Below, in pieces: positions 41,916 through 50,828 of a stretch of DNA of 64,000 nt; position 1 is the first letter of the stretch, and the number at the start of each line of letters is the position of its first letter. Origin of the DNA: Paenibacillus sp. S150 (lineage in GTDB: Bacteria > Bacillota > Bacilli > Paenibacillales > Paenibacillaceae); contig NZ_JACBYI010000009.1 of the NCBI RefSeq assembly GCF_019352175.1, positions 62,001 through 126,000 on the forward strand, given 5' to 3'. The notes under the pieces are model-generated. The model had not been told where the DNA came from, ran no database searches, and was given only the letters and a program-made list of their open reading frames with translations. Position numbers and translations under genes: made by a program.

Positions 41916-41956
41916 GAAATAAATGCAAAAACTTCATTGCTTTGCGGGAAAATGAA

Positions 41957-41982
41957 AAAACCGCCGGGGGAACGGCGGTTTT
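41957..41982 (-). terminator. intrinsic terminator of the lysR gene
   Basis: AAAACCGCCG (41957-41966) and CGGCGGTTTT (41973-41982) with a 6-nt loop; the minus-strand reading continues with TT, giving a U run. It separates lysR from the operon promoter, within a 315-bp gap also holding the operator and promoter. Confidence 0.85.
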
Positions 41983-42113
41983 GGACCCGTATGGAAGAGA
42001 GCAAAGGAAGAACGAGCGGGACGCAGACAGGAGGCGTGCGTCCGCATGACCGCCGGACCGGGAAGCGGCCTTGCGGCGGGAATGGACCGGGAAACATCCA
42101 GGCGGGGGGAACC

Positions 42114-42998
42114 TCAAGGGGAAGGCGGTTCCTGGAGCTGGACGGCGAACACGGTTTGAAACACGGAAATCATCGCTTTGACCGCCGGGGAAAGGGTCTG
42201 AAAGGAGCGGACGGCGAGGCCGATGGTCCGCTTCAATTCCGGCTCCAGGGCGACGGTGGCGACACCGGCGGGAATCTGCGAGGACACCGGCACCAGCGAG
42301 ACACCCAGCCCCCGCTTGACCATCGACAGCAAGGTGGTGGTGTAGTCCAGGGCGAACACCACGGTGGGCGTGACCTGGCGGGAGCTGAGCCATTCGTTCA
42401 CCATGGATTCGGAGCCTGCCAGCGGCATGATGAAGCCGGCGTCCCGGAAGTCCTCCGGGCAGCAGCACGTCTGATCGGCCAGCGGATGCCCCTCGGGCAC
42501 GGCCGCCACATAGTTCTCCTCCAGCAGCGTCAGCGTGTCAAAGTCCGCCTGGGGCAAGGGCAGCAGCGCGATGTCCACATGGCCGTTCAGCAGCCAGTCG
42601 TGAATATCCTGGTAGCCCCCTTCAAGCAGGAGGGTCTCAATGGAAGGATAGATGTCATGGAAGGCGGCGAACACATCCGGCAGCCAGGCCGCCGAAGCTG
42701 TGGGGAAGCTGCCGATGCGCACAGTACCCACGAGCAGCCCCTTCTCCTTGGCCAGCTCCTCCTGAATGGACTGGTTCAGCCGGAGGATATCCCGGGCATA
42801 CCGCAGCAGCCGTTGCCCCACGGGCATCAGCACGAAGCCGCTGCGGTTTCGCTCCAGCAGCTTGACGCCCCAGGCCTGCTCCAGATTCTTCAGCGCGTGG
42901 CTGACCGCCGACTGGGTAAGCCCCAGCTTCTCCCCGGCTTTGGTAAAGCTTTGGGTTTCGATGATGGCAACGAATACTTCAAGTTGAATAAGCGTCAT
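42114..42998 (-). CDS. LysR-family transcriptional regulator of the catabolic operon
   Basis: A 294-aa LTTR. The winged HTH is at residues 1-60 (QLEVFVAIIETQSFTKAGEK, LGLTQSAVSHALKNLE). The effector domain starts near LVGTVRIGSFPTASA and includes DIALLPLP, VAAVPEGHPLADQ and LLSMVKRGLGVSLVP. ATG 42998 has GGGAGGAA before it; the frame continues 34 codons upstream, but the predicted -10 box lies there. Same strand and upstream of the M24 operon, with an LTTR-type operator between, so it most likely activates that operon in response to its substrate. Confidence 0.93.
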   Translation of the reverse strand: MTLIQLEVFVAIIETQSFTKAGEKLGLTQSAVSHALKNLEQAWGVKLLERNRSGFVLMPVGQRLLRYARDILRLNQSIQEELAKEKGLLVGTVRIGSFPTASAAWLPDVFAAFHDIYPSIETLLLEGGYQDIHDWLLNGHVDIALLPLPQADFDTLTLLEENYVAAVPEGHPLADQTCCCPEDFRDAGFIMPLAGSESMVNEWLSSRQVTPTVVFALDYTTTLLSMVKRGLGVSLVPVSSQIPAGVATVALEPELKRTIGLAVRSFQTLSPAVKAMISVFQTVFAVQLQEPPSP

Positions 42999-43485
42999 CC
43001 GCGTTCCTCCCGGGTCTTTACTACAGCTATCATACCACTGAGGACTGCCGGGACCAAGCTGGAGGTTCCCCGCCTGCGGGAGCCTCGCGGTCCGGTCCAT
43101 ACGATAGGAGCGGAGAAATCGCTGTCATCGGAATGTGGGGAAATTCTGCCGAGCAGGCTGATGGCGTCCGGCAGGAATTTAGGAGCTGACGGGCATGTTC
43201 AAGGACCCGGCAAGCCTGAACCGTTTCCCTTTAAGCTTGTCACCGTTTGAACCATAAGCCCGGCCGTAAGCAAAAACATCGTCAAACCACTTCTTGGGCA
43301 GAGGCGGATAACTGTACCATTATAATGGCATTATCGTTTGAATTCAGCTGCAGTTCTTCTTCCTTCCAGCGCCGGTTTACCCTTGAACCGGCAGATGCCG
43401 CCAGAAGTAGAGTATTGCCTTACGGAATATGGAGTGACAGCCAATACTGCCGTTGACGTTATGCGCAGCTGGGCTGCCTGCATCC
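42999..43485 (-). promoter_or_regulatory. lysR promoter region and otherwise empty gap
   Basis: On the minus strand an extended -10 (TG-G-TATGAT, boxes at 43029-43037) gives a 24-nt leader for lysR. The remaining sequence up to the araC stop at 43486 shows no gene, repeat or terminator that I can support. Confidence 0.5.
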
Positions 43486-44427
43486 TCACACCCATCCCGT
43501 AAACTCCAATATCGACGCCTTAGCCGATTGGACTTCGGATTGAGCCCCTTTACGCCATTCTTTAGGCGATTCGCCCATAAGCCGGGAGAAGCAGCGGTTG
43601 AAGCTGGAGATGGAATGAAAACCCACCTGCTCAGAGATCGACAGAATCGAATGATCGGAGCTTTTCAGCTGCTTGCAGGCCTCCTCAATCCGGGTGCTGC
43701 TCAGGAAATCGAGCGGGGCGGTGCCCATGATTTCATGAAATTTTCTGCGGAAATGCGTGGTGCTCAGATGGCACAGGCCGGCCAGAAAGTCAATGGTGAT
43801 GGGAGCCATGTAGTTTTTCGTGATATACTCCAGCGCCGGAGAGATAACAAAATCGCCTTTCAGGCTATGCTCTGTCCCTTGTTCGGCCAGCGTTTCATTC
43901 GTGGAGTGAATTCTAAGGAGTTCAATATACAGGGATAACAACAAGCCGTAGGCACTCTCTTGATAATATGGATTCTGCTGCTTCAATTCCTCTACGACCG
44001 ATGTGGCCAGGGTATGCACCTTGGGATATTGCTCCTTATTAACAATACAGTTCTTTCCCGGCACCCTCCACAGATTCGGCTCTAAGCTGGTATAGGCGTT
44101 TTTGAAGGAATGCTGAAACAGCTCTTCCGGTGAAAAAAAGAGATAGGACCACAGACTGGCTGTATTCGGCGAGCTGTACGTCGTATGGGGCAGATATCTG
44201 GGAAGGAAGGTCACATCGCCGGCCTTAAAAGGTACAGCTTCGCCCTTGATCTCCATAATGCCGCCATCTGAATAGCAAATGCCAATCTCCAAATGGTTAT
44301 GGAAATGCAGATGCTCACTTTTGATATCGGAAATCCTCCAGCGGTCCCCGCTTAGCAGCAGGACGGGGAAATTGATCGGCAGGCTGTAGTGGCGGTATTC
44401 GATGACGGGCTTCTTTTTTCTGGGCAT
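43486..44427 (-). CDS. AraC-family transcriptional regulator
   Basis: A 313-aa regulator with an N-terminal cupin-type sugar-binding domain (HFHNHLEIGICYSDGG, AGDVTFLPRYLPHTTYS) and a C-terminal double HTH (ITIDFLAGLCHLSTTHFRRK, then SILSISEQVGFHSISSFNRC, with FSRLMGESPKEWR). It is divergent from the GH105-GH112 pair across about 170 bp, so it probably activates those genes in response to a pectin-derived sugar. A 48-bp piece of its HTH coding sequence recurs at 30783. Confidence 0.93.
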   Translation of the reverse strand: MPRKKKPVIEYRHYSLPINFPVLLLSGDRWRISDIKSEHLHFHNHLEIGICYSDGGIMEIKGEAVPFKAGDVTFLPRYLPHTTYSSPNTASLWSYLFFSPEELFQHSFKNAYTSLEPNLWRVPGKNCIVNKEQYPKVHTLATSVVEELKQQNPYYQESAYGLLLSLYIELLRIHSTNETLAEQGTEHSLKGDFVISPALEYITKNYMAPITIDFLAGLCHLSTTHFRRKFHEIMGTAPLDFLSSTRIEEACKQLKSSDHSILSISEQVGFHSISSFNRCFSRLMGESPKEWRKGAQSEVQSAKASILEFTGWV

Positions 44428-44490
44428 ATTCGGTACCCCCGTTCCTGTTGCATAAATGGTTGAAATTGCGCAGTTTTGCTGCGAATGTGC

Positions 44491-44541
44491 TTAGATGTAA
44501 ACCATTATACTGCTTACAATAGAGTTTATAAAGCGTTTACA
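44491..44541 (+). promoter_or_regulatory. promoter with cre-like site for the GH105-GH112 operon
   Basis: TTAGAT (44491-44496), 18 bp, TACAAT (44515-44520) form a moderate promoter with start near 44527. ATAAAGCGTTTACA (44528-44541) matches the CcpA cre consensus except at its first two bases and would cover the start point, as in repressed catabolic genes. Confidence 0.45.
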
Positions 44542-44600
44542 ATAAGATGGACGGCTCTCAAGCGCCTTTGGGGGCGTGTGCGAAGGAGAGGGGAATACAG

Positions 44601-45620
44601 ATGCTTCAATTAACATATGACAAGGAAGAGATATTAAGCGTCATCGGCAAAGTGGCCAGAAAAACATTGGCGATGGATTTAACGTGGGACTGGCCTTGCG
44701 GGGTGGCTTATTACGGGGTATCCAGAGCCTATCAGACCACAGGAAATAAAGAGTATCTGGAGATGCTTGTCCGGTGGGCGGATGAATATATTGAGCTGGG
44801 GCTGCCGGACTGGACGGTGAACACCTGTGCCATGGGACATATGCTGATCACCTTGTATGAAGAGACAGGCAACCAGAAATATTGGGAGATTGCAATGAGC
44901 AAGGTCGACTATCTCCAGAACAGTGCGCTGAGATTCGGAGACCATGTGCTGCAGCATACCGTATCCATAGCGAATGATTTTCCGGAGCAGGCCTGGGCGG
45001 ATACGTTGTTTATGGCGGCATTTTTTCTGCTCCGCGCAGGAAGCAAATTAAATGATCAGGATATGATCCAGGATGCCCTGAATCAATATTACTGGCACAT
45101 CAAATACCTGCAGGACCCCGGCACCGGGTTCTGGTACCATGGCTACAATAATGTGAAGCAGGATCACATGTCCGGATTGTACTGGGGGAGAGCGAATGCC
45201 TGGGGAGCCTATACCATGTCGCAGGTCAAACCGCTGCTGAAGGACTGGTATTTGTATCCGCAATGTATGGACGTTGAATGCTCGCTCCGGGATCAGCTGG
45301 CCGCACTGAAGCTGGTGCAGACGGAGAACGGCTTGTGGCGGACGGTATTGGATGACGAGGAATCCTATGAAGAAGTATCTGCATCCTGCGGGATTGCGGC
45401 GGCGATGATCAATAACGGCAATCCGCTGCATACCAAATATGTGCAAAAGGCTCTGCAAGGCATCTTGGGCAATATCAGCGAGGATGGGCGGGTACTGGGG
45501 GTATCGGGCGGAACAGCGGTGATGAAGGACCGGGAAGGGTACCGCAATATTCCCAAAGACTGGATTCAGGGCTGGGGACAAGGCTTAGCGCTCGCTTTTC
45601 TGTCCGACATGCTTAAATAG
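44601..45620 (+). CDS. GH105 unsaturated rhamnogalacturonyl hydrolase
   Basis: A 339-aa intracellular (alpha/alpha)6-barrel enzyme that removes the unsaturated galacturonic acid left by rhamnogalacturonan lyases. WDWPCGVAYYGVSRAY, the catalytic-Asp region QAWADTLFMAAFFLLRAG, GLYWGRANAWGAYTM and CGIAAAMINNG match the YteR/YesR family. No signal peptide, so it acts on imported oligosaccharides. ATG 44601 is preceded by GGAGAGGGG; the frame opens 54 bp earlier without a site. The next gene follows after 12 bp. Confidence 0.92.
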   Translation: MLQLTYDKEEILSVIGKVARKTLAMDLTWDWPCGVAYYGVSRAYQTTGNKEYLEMLVRWADEYIELGLPDWTVNTCAMGHMLITLYEETGNQKYWEIAMSKVDYLQNSALRFGDHVLQHTVSIANDFPEQAWADTLFMAAFFLLRAGSKLNDQDMIQDALNQYYWHIKYLQDPGTGFWYHGYNNVKQDHMSGLYWGRANAWGAYTMSQVKPLLKDWYLYPQCMDVECSLRDQLAALKLVQTENGLWRTVLDDEESYEEVSASCGIAAAMINNGNPLHTKYVQKALQGILGNISEDGRVLGVSGGTAVMKDREGYRNIPKDWIQGWGQGLALAFLSDMLK

Positions 45621-45632
45621 GGGGGAACCAAG

Positions 45633-47792
45633 TTGTCCAAACATAGAGCGGGAGCCTTTACGCTGCCGGGAGAATCCGGTTATGAGGCGCTGACCCTGGA
45701 ACTCGCGGAACGGTGGGGTGCCGATGTCATCCGTGACAGTGACGGCACGAAGCTGTCCGATGAGATCATCAATGCAGGATACGGTATCTATTCTACGATA
45801 TGTATCATCAGGGATCATAACGCGTGGGCATCGCAAAATCCGGATAAGCTGCAGCAGTGTTTTTTAATTACCAATCCGAAGGTAGCGGTGCAGGATTATG
45901 TATCCATCTATCTGATGGAGGATTTTTTTGCTGAACAATTCAGAGTGAATGATTCCAGAGAGGCGTTCAAGTATTGGCAGGTTGTTGACCGGACGACCGG
46001 GGAGGAAGTCCCCGGAGAGCAGTGGAATTATGAGCGGGAATCGGGAAATGTGGTCCTGACCGGAATTGCGCCGTGGCATAAATACACGGTCAGCTTCATG
46101 GCCTGCCGGATCTGGGAAGAGATTTCCATGTACAATCATACCACGAATAACTGGGACAAAGAGCATTTGATGCAGATTGATCCTGTCTATCCGGAAACGC
46201 AAAGGTATCTGCTGGACTGGATGGAAGCCTGGTGTACGCAGCATAAGGAAACAACGGTGGTCCGGTTTACCTCTTTATTTTATAATTTCGCCTGGATCTG
46301 GGGCAGCAGTGAGCGCAACCGCCATTTGTTCTCGGACTGGGGTTCATACGATTTTACGGTAAGCTCCAGGGCGCTGGAGCTGTTCGCTCAAAAATACGGG
46401 TATGCGCTGACGGCCGAGGATTTTGTGAATGGGGGCAAATACCGTGTCAGCCATGTCCCGGCTGAACAGCGCAAGCTCGACTGGATGGCCTTTATCAATG
46501 ATTTTGTCATCGGATTTGGCAAGCAATTGATTGATATTGTGCACAAACACGGCAAGCAGGCTTATGTCTTCTATGATGACAGCTGGGTGGGCATAGAGCC
46601 TTACAACGACCGCTTTCAGGAGTTTGGCTTCGACGGGATAATTAAATGCGTGTTCTCAGGTTATGAGGCAAGACTGTGTTCAGGTGTGAACGTGGATACG
46701 CATGAGATCCGGCTGCATCCGTACCTGTTCCCGGTAGGGCTGGGCGGCGCCCCTACCTTTATGGAGGGGGGCGATCCCACTCTGGATGCCAAAAAGTACT
46801 GGATTAACATCCGGCGCGCCTTGCTGCGCGAGCCTATTGACCGGATTGGACTGGGCGGGTATTTGCATCTGGTAGAGCCATACCCGGATTTTTGCGGTTA
46901 TATCGAGAAGATTGCCAATGAATTCAGGGAAATCAAAGAGCTGCATCAGCAAGGCAAGCCGTATCAGATCAAGACGAAGGTAGCCATTCTGCACGCTTGG
47001 GGCAAATTGAGATCATGGACCTTGTCCGGCCATTTCCATGAAACGCATATGCATGATTTGATTCATATCAATGAAGCGTTATCCGGATTGCCGGTGGATG
47101 TGCAGTTCATTGATTTTGAGGATATCCGTCAGGGTAAACTGCAGAACGTTGATGTAGTGATCAATGCCGGCTCCGCCGGTTCAGCCTGGAGCGGCGGGGA
47201 TTACTGGAAAGACAACAAGTGCGTGGACATACTAACAGAGTGGGTGTATGAGGGGGGGACCTTTATCGGCATTAACCAGCCTTCGGCGGTGAGCGGGTAC
47301 GACAGCTTTTTCAGGATGGCCCATGTACTCGGTGTGGATGAAGATACCGGCTCCAGGGCAGCTCATGGACGATGGACGTATGGGGTCAGGGATGAGCATG
47401 GTTTGGTGCCTGAAGGGGCCGGCATCACACCCAAGAACAGCATTTATCTTACCGATGGTTCGGCTGCGGTAGTGAATGAAACGGATGGCATGCTCGCAGT
47501 GTCCGCACATGATTTCGGCAAAGGCAAGGGAATCTATCTTCCTTCGCTTCAATTCAGCTTCGAGAATACAAGATTGCTGATGAATCTGATTCGCTTTGCG
47601 GGCAATGAGCTGCAGGAGACAAAGTATATTACGGATAACCTATATACAGAGTGCGCCTATTATCCTGAGAGTAAAATCCTGGTTGTGATCAACAACAGCG
47701 CTGAGCCGCAGAAGACTTCGGTTGAGACGGAGTACGGCCTGCAGACGCTGGAATTGGCTCCTTATGATACAGTGATTACAACGATCGGCTAA
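45633..47792 (+). CDS. GH112 galactosyl phosphorylase, probably beta-1,4-galactosyl-L-rhamnose phosphorylase
   Basis: A 719-aa cytosolic enzyme that cleaves a beta-galactoside with phosphate to galactose 1-phosphate. GH112 hallmarks are GYGIYSTICIIRDHNAWA, VVRFTSLFYNFAWIWG, KQAYVFYDDSWVGIEPY (catalytic Asp region) and GFDGIIKCVFSGYEARLC. The family has lacto-N-biose/galacto-N-biose and galactosyl-rhamnose enzymes. Co-transcription with GH105 and an AraC regulator favours the galactosyl-L-rhamnose type, which processes Gal-Rha units of rhamnogalacturonan I. The start is TTG 45633 after GGGGGAA; no ATG lies nearby in frame. Confidence 0.88.
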   Translation: MSKHRAGAFTLPGESGYEALTLELAERWGADVIRDSDGTKLSDEIINAGYGIYSTICIIRDHNAWASQNPDKLQQCFLITNPKVAVQDYVSIYLMEDFFAEQFRVNDSREAFKYWQVVDRTTGEEVPGEQWNYERESGNVVLTGIAPWHKYTVSFMACRIWEEISMYNHTTNNWDKEHLMQIDPVYPETQRYLLDWMEAWCTQHKETTVVRFTSLFYNFAWIWGSSERNRHLFSDWGSYDFTVSSRALELFAQKYGYALTAEDFVNGGKYRVSHVPAEQRKLDWMAFINDFVIGFGKQLIDIVHKHGKQAYVFYDDSWVGIEPYNDRFQEFGFDGIIKCVFSGYEARLCSGVNVDTHEIRLHPYLFPVGLGGAPTFMEGGDPTLDAKKYWINIRRALLREPIDRIGLGGYLHLVEPYPDFCGYIEKIANEFREIKELHQQGKPYQIKTKVAILHAWGKLRSWTLSGHFHETHMHDLIHINEALSGLPVDVQFIDFEDIRQGKLQNVDVVINAGSAGSAWSGGDYWKDNKCVDILTEWVYEGGTFIGINQPSAVSGYDSFFRMAHVLGVDEDTGSRAAHGRWTYGVRDEHGLVPEGAGITPKNSIYLTDGSAAVVNETDGMLAVSAHDFGKGKGIYLPSLQFSFENTRLLMNLIRFAGNELQETKYITDNLYTECAYYPESKILVVINNSAEPQKTSVETEYGLQTLELAPYDTVITTIG

Positions 47793-47811
47793 TAACATTA
47801 ATAACTTTGGA

Positions 47812-47854
47812 AAGCTCAAGCCTGCGGCTATATGCCGGGTGCTTGGGCTTTTTG
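47812..47854 (+). terminator. intrinsic terminator after the GH112 gene
   Basis: AGCTCAAGC (47813-47821) pairs with GCTTGGGCT (47841-47849) with one T-G pair, followed by TTTTT. Confidence 0.75.
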
Positions 47855-47985
47855 ATGTGATGCCGCTGTTCAACGGTGCTTGCGGCAATAAGGCAGCTGC
47901 CCGTTGCTTGCCCGGAGCCTAAGAGAGTGAAATATGATAGGATAGTACATATATTTTCCCCGCGGGGGCAAGAAAAGGGAGCATT

Positions 47986-48747
47986 ATGAGAATAATTATT
48001 TCGCCTGCCAAAAAGATGAAGACGGATACGGATTTCTTGGGTTGCCGCCGGCTGCCGCAATTCTTAAGCGAGTCGGAAGCTCTTCTGGCCTTGTTGAAAA
48101 AATTGAGCGATGAAGAATTAAAATCTATTTGGAAATGCAATGATGCCATTGCCGCGCTGAATGTTGAGCGGATCCGGAATATGAATTTAACCCGTAGTTT
48201 GACGCCGGCCCTCATGTCTTATGAAGGTCTGCAATACCAGTACATGGCACCCGGTGTGCTTCAAACGGGGGAGCTGGAGTATCTTCAGCAGCATTTACGG
48301 ATATTGTCTGGCTTCTATGGGATGCTCCGGCCGTTAGACGGTGTTGTTCCGTACAGGCTGGAGATGCAGGCCAAGCTGGACGGGGCGGGCTTCGATTCTC
48401 TTTATGAGTTTTGGAATAGAAAACTGGCGGATCAGCTTTTTTCGGAGAGCGGCTGCATTTTGAATTTGGCCTCCAAGGAATACAGCAAGTGCATATCCCC
48501 TTATCTGGGTGCGGATATTCAAATGGTTACTTGTGTATTCGGACAGCAGATTGGCGGTAAGGTGATCGAAAAAGCGACCCCGGCCAAAATGGCCAGAGGT
48601 GAAATGGTACGCTTTATGGCCGAGCGGCAAATTGGGTGCGTGGAGGATATCAAAGGTTTTACCGGGCTTGATTTCGGATTTGCCGATGGGCTGTCCAATG
48701 AGAGCACATATGTGTTTTTACAAAAAAGTCATGGGAGAAAGGGATAG
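47986..48747 (+). CDS. yaaA: YaaA-family peroxide stress protein
   Basis: A 253-aa cytosolic protein of the YaaA (UPF0246/DUF328) family, known in E. coli to lower free iron and limit oxidative DNA damage. The signatures MRIIISPAKKMK, GLQYQYMAP, LRILSGFYGMLRPLDGVVPY, LEMQAK, NLASKEYSK and FGLDFGF-like FTGLDFGFADGLS are all in place and length is normal. AAGGGAGC precedes ATG. Monogenic; a palindromic CCCCGCGGGG lies 27 bp upstream of the start. Confidence 0.93.
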   Translation: MRIIISPAKKMKTDTDFLGCRRLPQFLSESEALLALLKKLSDEELKSIWKCNDAIAALNVERIRNMNLTRSLTPALMSYEGLQYQYMAPGVLQTGELEYLQQHLRILSGFYGMLRPLDGVVPYRLEMQAKLDGAGFDSLYEFWNRKLADQLFSESGCILNLASKEYSKCISPYLGADIQMVTCVFGQQIGGKVIEKATPAKMARGEMVRFMAERQIGCVEDIKGFTGLDFGFADGLSNESTYVFLQKSHGRKG

Positions 48748-48766
48748 TAACTTCCCAATACTTTCT

Positions 48767-48803
48767 AAAGGTTAGTGAGAAAATCTGGTGCTAACCTTTA
48801 ATT
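48767..48803 (+). terminator. hairpin terminator after yaaA
   Basis: AAAGGTTAG (48767-48775) and CTAACCTTT (48791-48799) form a perfect 9-bp stem, followed by the short tail AATTTGG. Confidence 0.55.
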
Positions 48804-48810
48804 TGGTAAA

Positions 48811-48839
48811 TTGTAATGTATGCGCTTACCTCCTATAAT
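48811..48839 (+). promoter_or_regulatory. xylanase promoter with cre-like site in the spacer
   Basis: TTGTAA (48811-48816), exactly 17 bp, and TATAAT (48834-48839). The spacer contains TGTATGCGCTTACC (48817-48830), 12 of 14 matches to a CcpA cre site, so binding would block RNA polymerase directly. The leader to the start at 49020 is about 175 nt. Confidence 0.6.
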
Positions 48840-49019
48840 TTACTATTAACAAGGCAGGAATTGTCTTGTAATTATACTTAGAAGAGAGTTTCTTCGCAGG
48901 GGAGGGGGATAGTCAGAAAGTTCACTATGGCGCAGGATAAAGGAGTGATTTATACCAGGCAATATTCAAGCAGTATGCAGCGGAGCAGTAACAGATAGAA
49001 AAATTTTGGGAGGTTAAAA

Positions 49020-49658
49020 ATGTTTAAGTTCACTAAGAAAATCATGACGTTAGCTATTGCAGCTTCATTGGGTTATGTCAGCTTGTTTGGAGCAACCGCC
49101 AGTGCAGCGACAGATTATTGGCAAAATTGGACCGATGGGGGCGGAACTGTAAACGCTGTCAATGGTTCTGGAGGGAACTACAGTGTTACCTGGTCCAATG
49201 TCGGAAACTTTGTTGTCGGCAAAGGCTGGGGAAGCGGATCGGCATCCAGGGTAGTTAATTACAATGCGGGGGTCTGGGCACCGTCGGGCAATGGATATTT
49301 GACTCTCTATGGGTGGACAAGAAACTCACTCATAGAATATTACGTCGTTGACAGCTGGGGCACTTACAGACCTACCGGAACGAATAAAGGCACCGTGAGC
49401 AGTGATGGTGGTACGTATGATATATATACAACTCAGCGTGTCAACGCTCCTTCCATTGACGGCACACAAACCTTCACCCAGTTCTGGAGTGTGCGGCAGT
49501 CGAAGAGAGCCACCGGGAGCAACGTAGCCATCACCTTTAGCAACCATGTTAACGCATGGGCGAGCAAAGGAATGAATCTGGGAAGCAGCTGGTCTTACCA
49601 GGTGCTGGCGGTAGAGGGGTATCAAAGCAGCGGCAGTGCCAACGTAACAGTGTGGTAG
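49020..49658 (+). CDS. xynA: secreted GH11 endo-1,4-beta-xylanase
   Basis: A 212-aa single-domain xylanase, close in size to B. subtilis XynA (213 aa). The signal peptide ends at ATASA (about 28 residues). The beta-jelly-roll carries the two catalytic Glu: Glu106 in [12 protein letters not shown] (nucleophile) and Glu199 in [10 protein letters not shown] (acid/base). [20 protein letters not shown] and [12 protein letters not shown] are the thumb and cord region. No carbohydrate-binding module. TTGGGAGG precedes ATG. Its own promoter carries a probable catabolite-repression site. Confidence 0.97.
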   Translation: MFKFTKKIMTLAIAASLGYVSLFGATASAATDYWQNWTDGGGTVNAVNGSGGNYSVTWSNVGNFVVGKGWGSGSASRVVNYNAGVWAPSGNGYLTLYGWTRNSLIEYYVVDSWGTYRPTGTNKGTVSSDGGTYDIYTTQRVNAPSIDGTQTFTQFWSVRQSKRATGSNVAITFSNHVNAWASKGMNLGSSWSYQVLAVEGYQSSGSANVTVW

Positions 49659-49687
49659 CAGGCCATTTATCAATTTGATCTTGCCGG

Positions 49688-49713
49688 GGCCGCCGGTCTT
49701 GCAGCCGTCGGCC
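49688..49713 (+). terminator. G+C-rich hairpin after xynA
   Basis: GGCCGCCGG (49688-49696) and CCGTCGGCC (49705-49713) with one mismatch-type C-T pair, followed only by TTATATA. Plausible terminator for the xylanase gene. Confidence 0.5.
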
Positions 49714-49795
49714 TTATATATTCCCGGAAATATACAACCTGCATACTGCTTCAATATTACCTGGCTGTTCCTATCCGTTTAAAGGAGCTATATCG

Positions 49796-50668
49796 ATGAG
49801 AAAATTATTGATTTTCCTTCTAGTGGCAATTCCTGTTATCGTCAGTGCCTGTTCACAGGAAAAGGCTGACAGCGTACAAGAAAATCCTGATCATTTACAG
49901 GAAAGCTCTGATAACTTTGTATGGGTTAAAGGCGGGGCTTTTATGAACAGCAAGTCCAACTACTATGGAACAAGTGTAACGCTATCCAACTTTTATATCG
50001 GCAAATATGAGGTGACTCAAAAAGAGTGGACAGAGGTAATGGAGAGCAATCCCTCACAATTCAAAGGCGGCACATTGCCGGTGGAAATGGTCAGCTGGTA
50101 TGACGCTGTTGAGTATTGTAACAAAAGGAGCCTAAAAGAAGGCTTAAAGCCTTATTACAATATAAATAAAATCAGAATAGATCAAAATAACAAAAGTGAA
50201 TACGATAATCTGAAATGGACAGTAACGGTCAATGAAGGGGCAGATGGTTACCGGCTGCCGACAGAAGCGGAGTGGGAATATGCTGCGGGCGGAGGCCAAC
50301 TGAGCAAGAGTTACCTCTACAGCGGAAGCAATAATGCGGATGAAGCAGCCTGGTATTGGAAAAACGCCGGAGATAAATATTTATCAGGAAACTGGAACTG
50401 GCCTATTATAGAAAATAATCATAATACAACAAAACCCATCGGCGGCAAGAAACCCAATGAGTTAGGACTTTATGATATGTCGGGTAATGTGAGGGAATGG
50501 TGCTGGAACTGGTACGGAGACTTGGACAGTAACAGCGGCTCTTACAGGGTTCTGAAGGGCGGGGGCTGGATGGGCGATGCCAGCAGCAGCGAGTTGTCTT
50601 ACCGGGGCAAGTTCGAGGCGAACGGCCAAGGTCCCGACCAAGGCTTTCGTGTGGTCCGCAGCGGGTGA
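49796..50668 (+). CDS. lipoprotein with formylglycine-generating-enzyme/SUMF1-type domain
   Basis: A 290-aa lipoprotein: signal peptide ending in VSAC, short linker, then an FGE-sulfatase fold (FVWVKGGAFMN, FYIGKYEVTQKEWTEVM, LPVEMVSWYDAVEYCNKRS, YRLPTEAEWEYAAGGG, LGLYDMSGNVREWCWNWYG, GGGWMGDASSSELSYRG, DQGFRVVRS). Genuine formylglycine-generating enzymes need a Cys pair near the C-terminus for copper; the only Cys here are in EYCNK and EWCWN, so it is probably not a sulfatase activator. Such domains often serve as C-type-lectin-like scaffolds or sensors. No sulfatase gene is nearby. Confidence 0.85.
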   Translation: MRKLLIFLLVAIPVIVSACSQEKADSVQENPDHLQESSDNFVWVKGGAFMNSKSNYYGTSVTLSNFYIGKYEVTQKEWTEVMESNPSQFKGGTLPVEMVSWYDAVEYCNKRSLKEGLKPYYNINKIRIDQNNKSEYDNLKWTVTVNEGADGYRLPTEAEWEYAAGGGQLSKSYLYSGSNNADEAAWYWKNAGDKYLSGNWNWPIIENNHNTTKPIGGKKPNELGLYDMSGNVREWCWNWYGDLDSNSGSYRVLKGGGWMGDASSSELSYRGKFEANGQGPDQGFRVVRSG

Positions 50669-50828
50669 ATATGAACCACCTGATTTTTTCTGGAATACCG
50701 GATAACGTAAATCATGTCTATAATTGAGTTTTCCCTTGCCCGGCTTAGGAATGATTATCTATGATATAGATAAAAGAATGCAGTCCGTGATGAAGCGTTC
50801 AACAAGAGGGGAGACGATTTTTTCATTG

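Noticed and set aside
49796..50668. Sulfatase-activating formylglycine-generating enzyme
   Set aside because: The fold is present but the essential C-terminal Cys pair is missing and no sulfatase gene is nearby.
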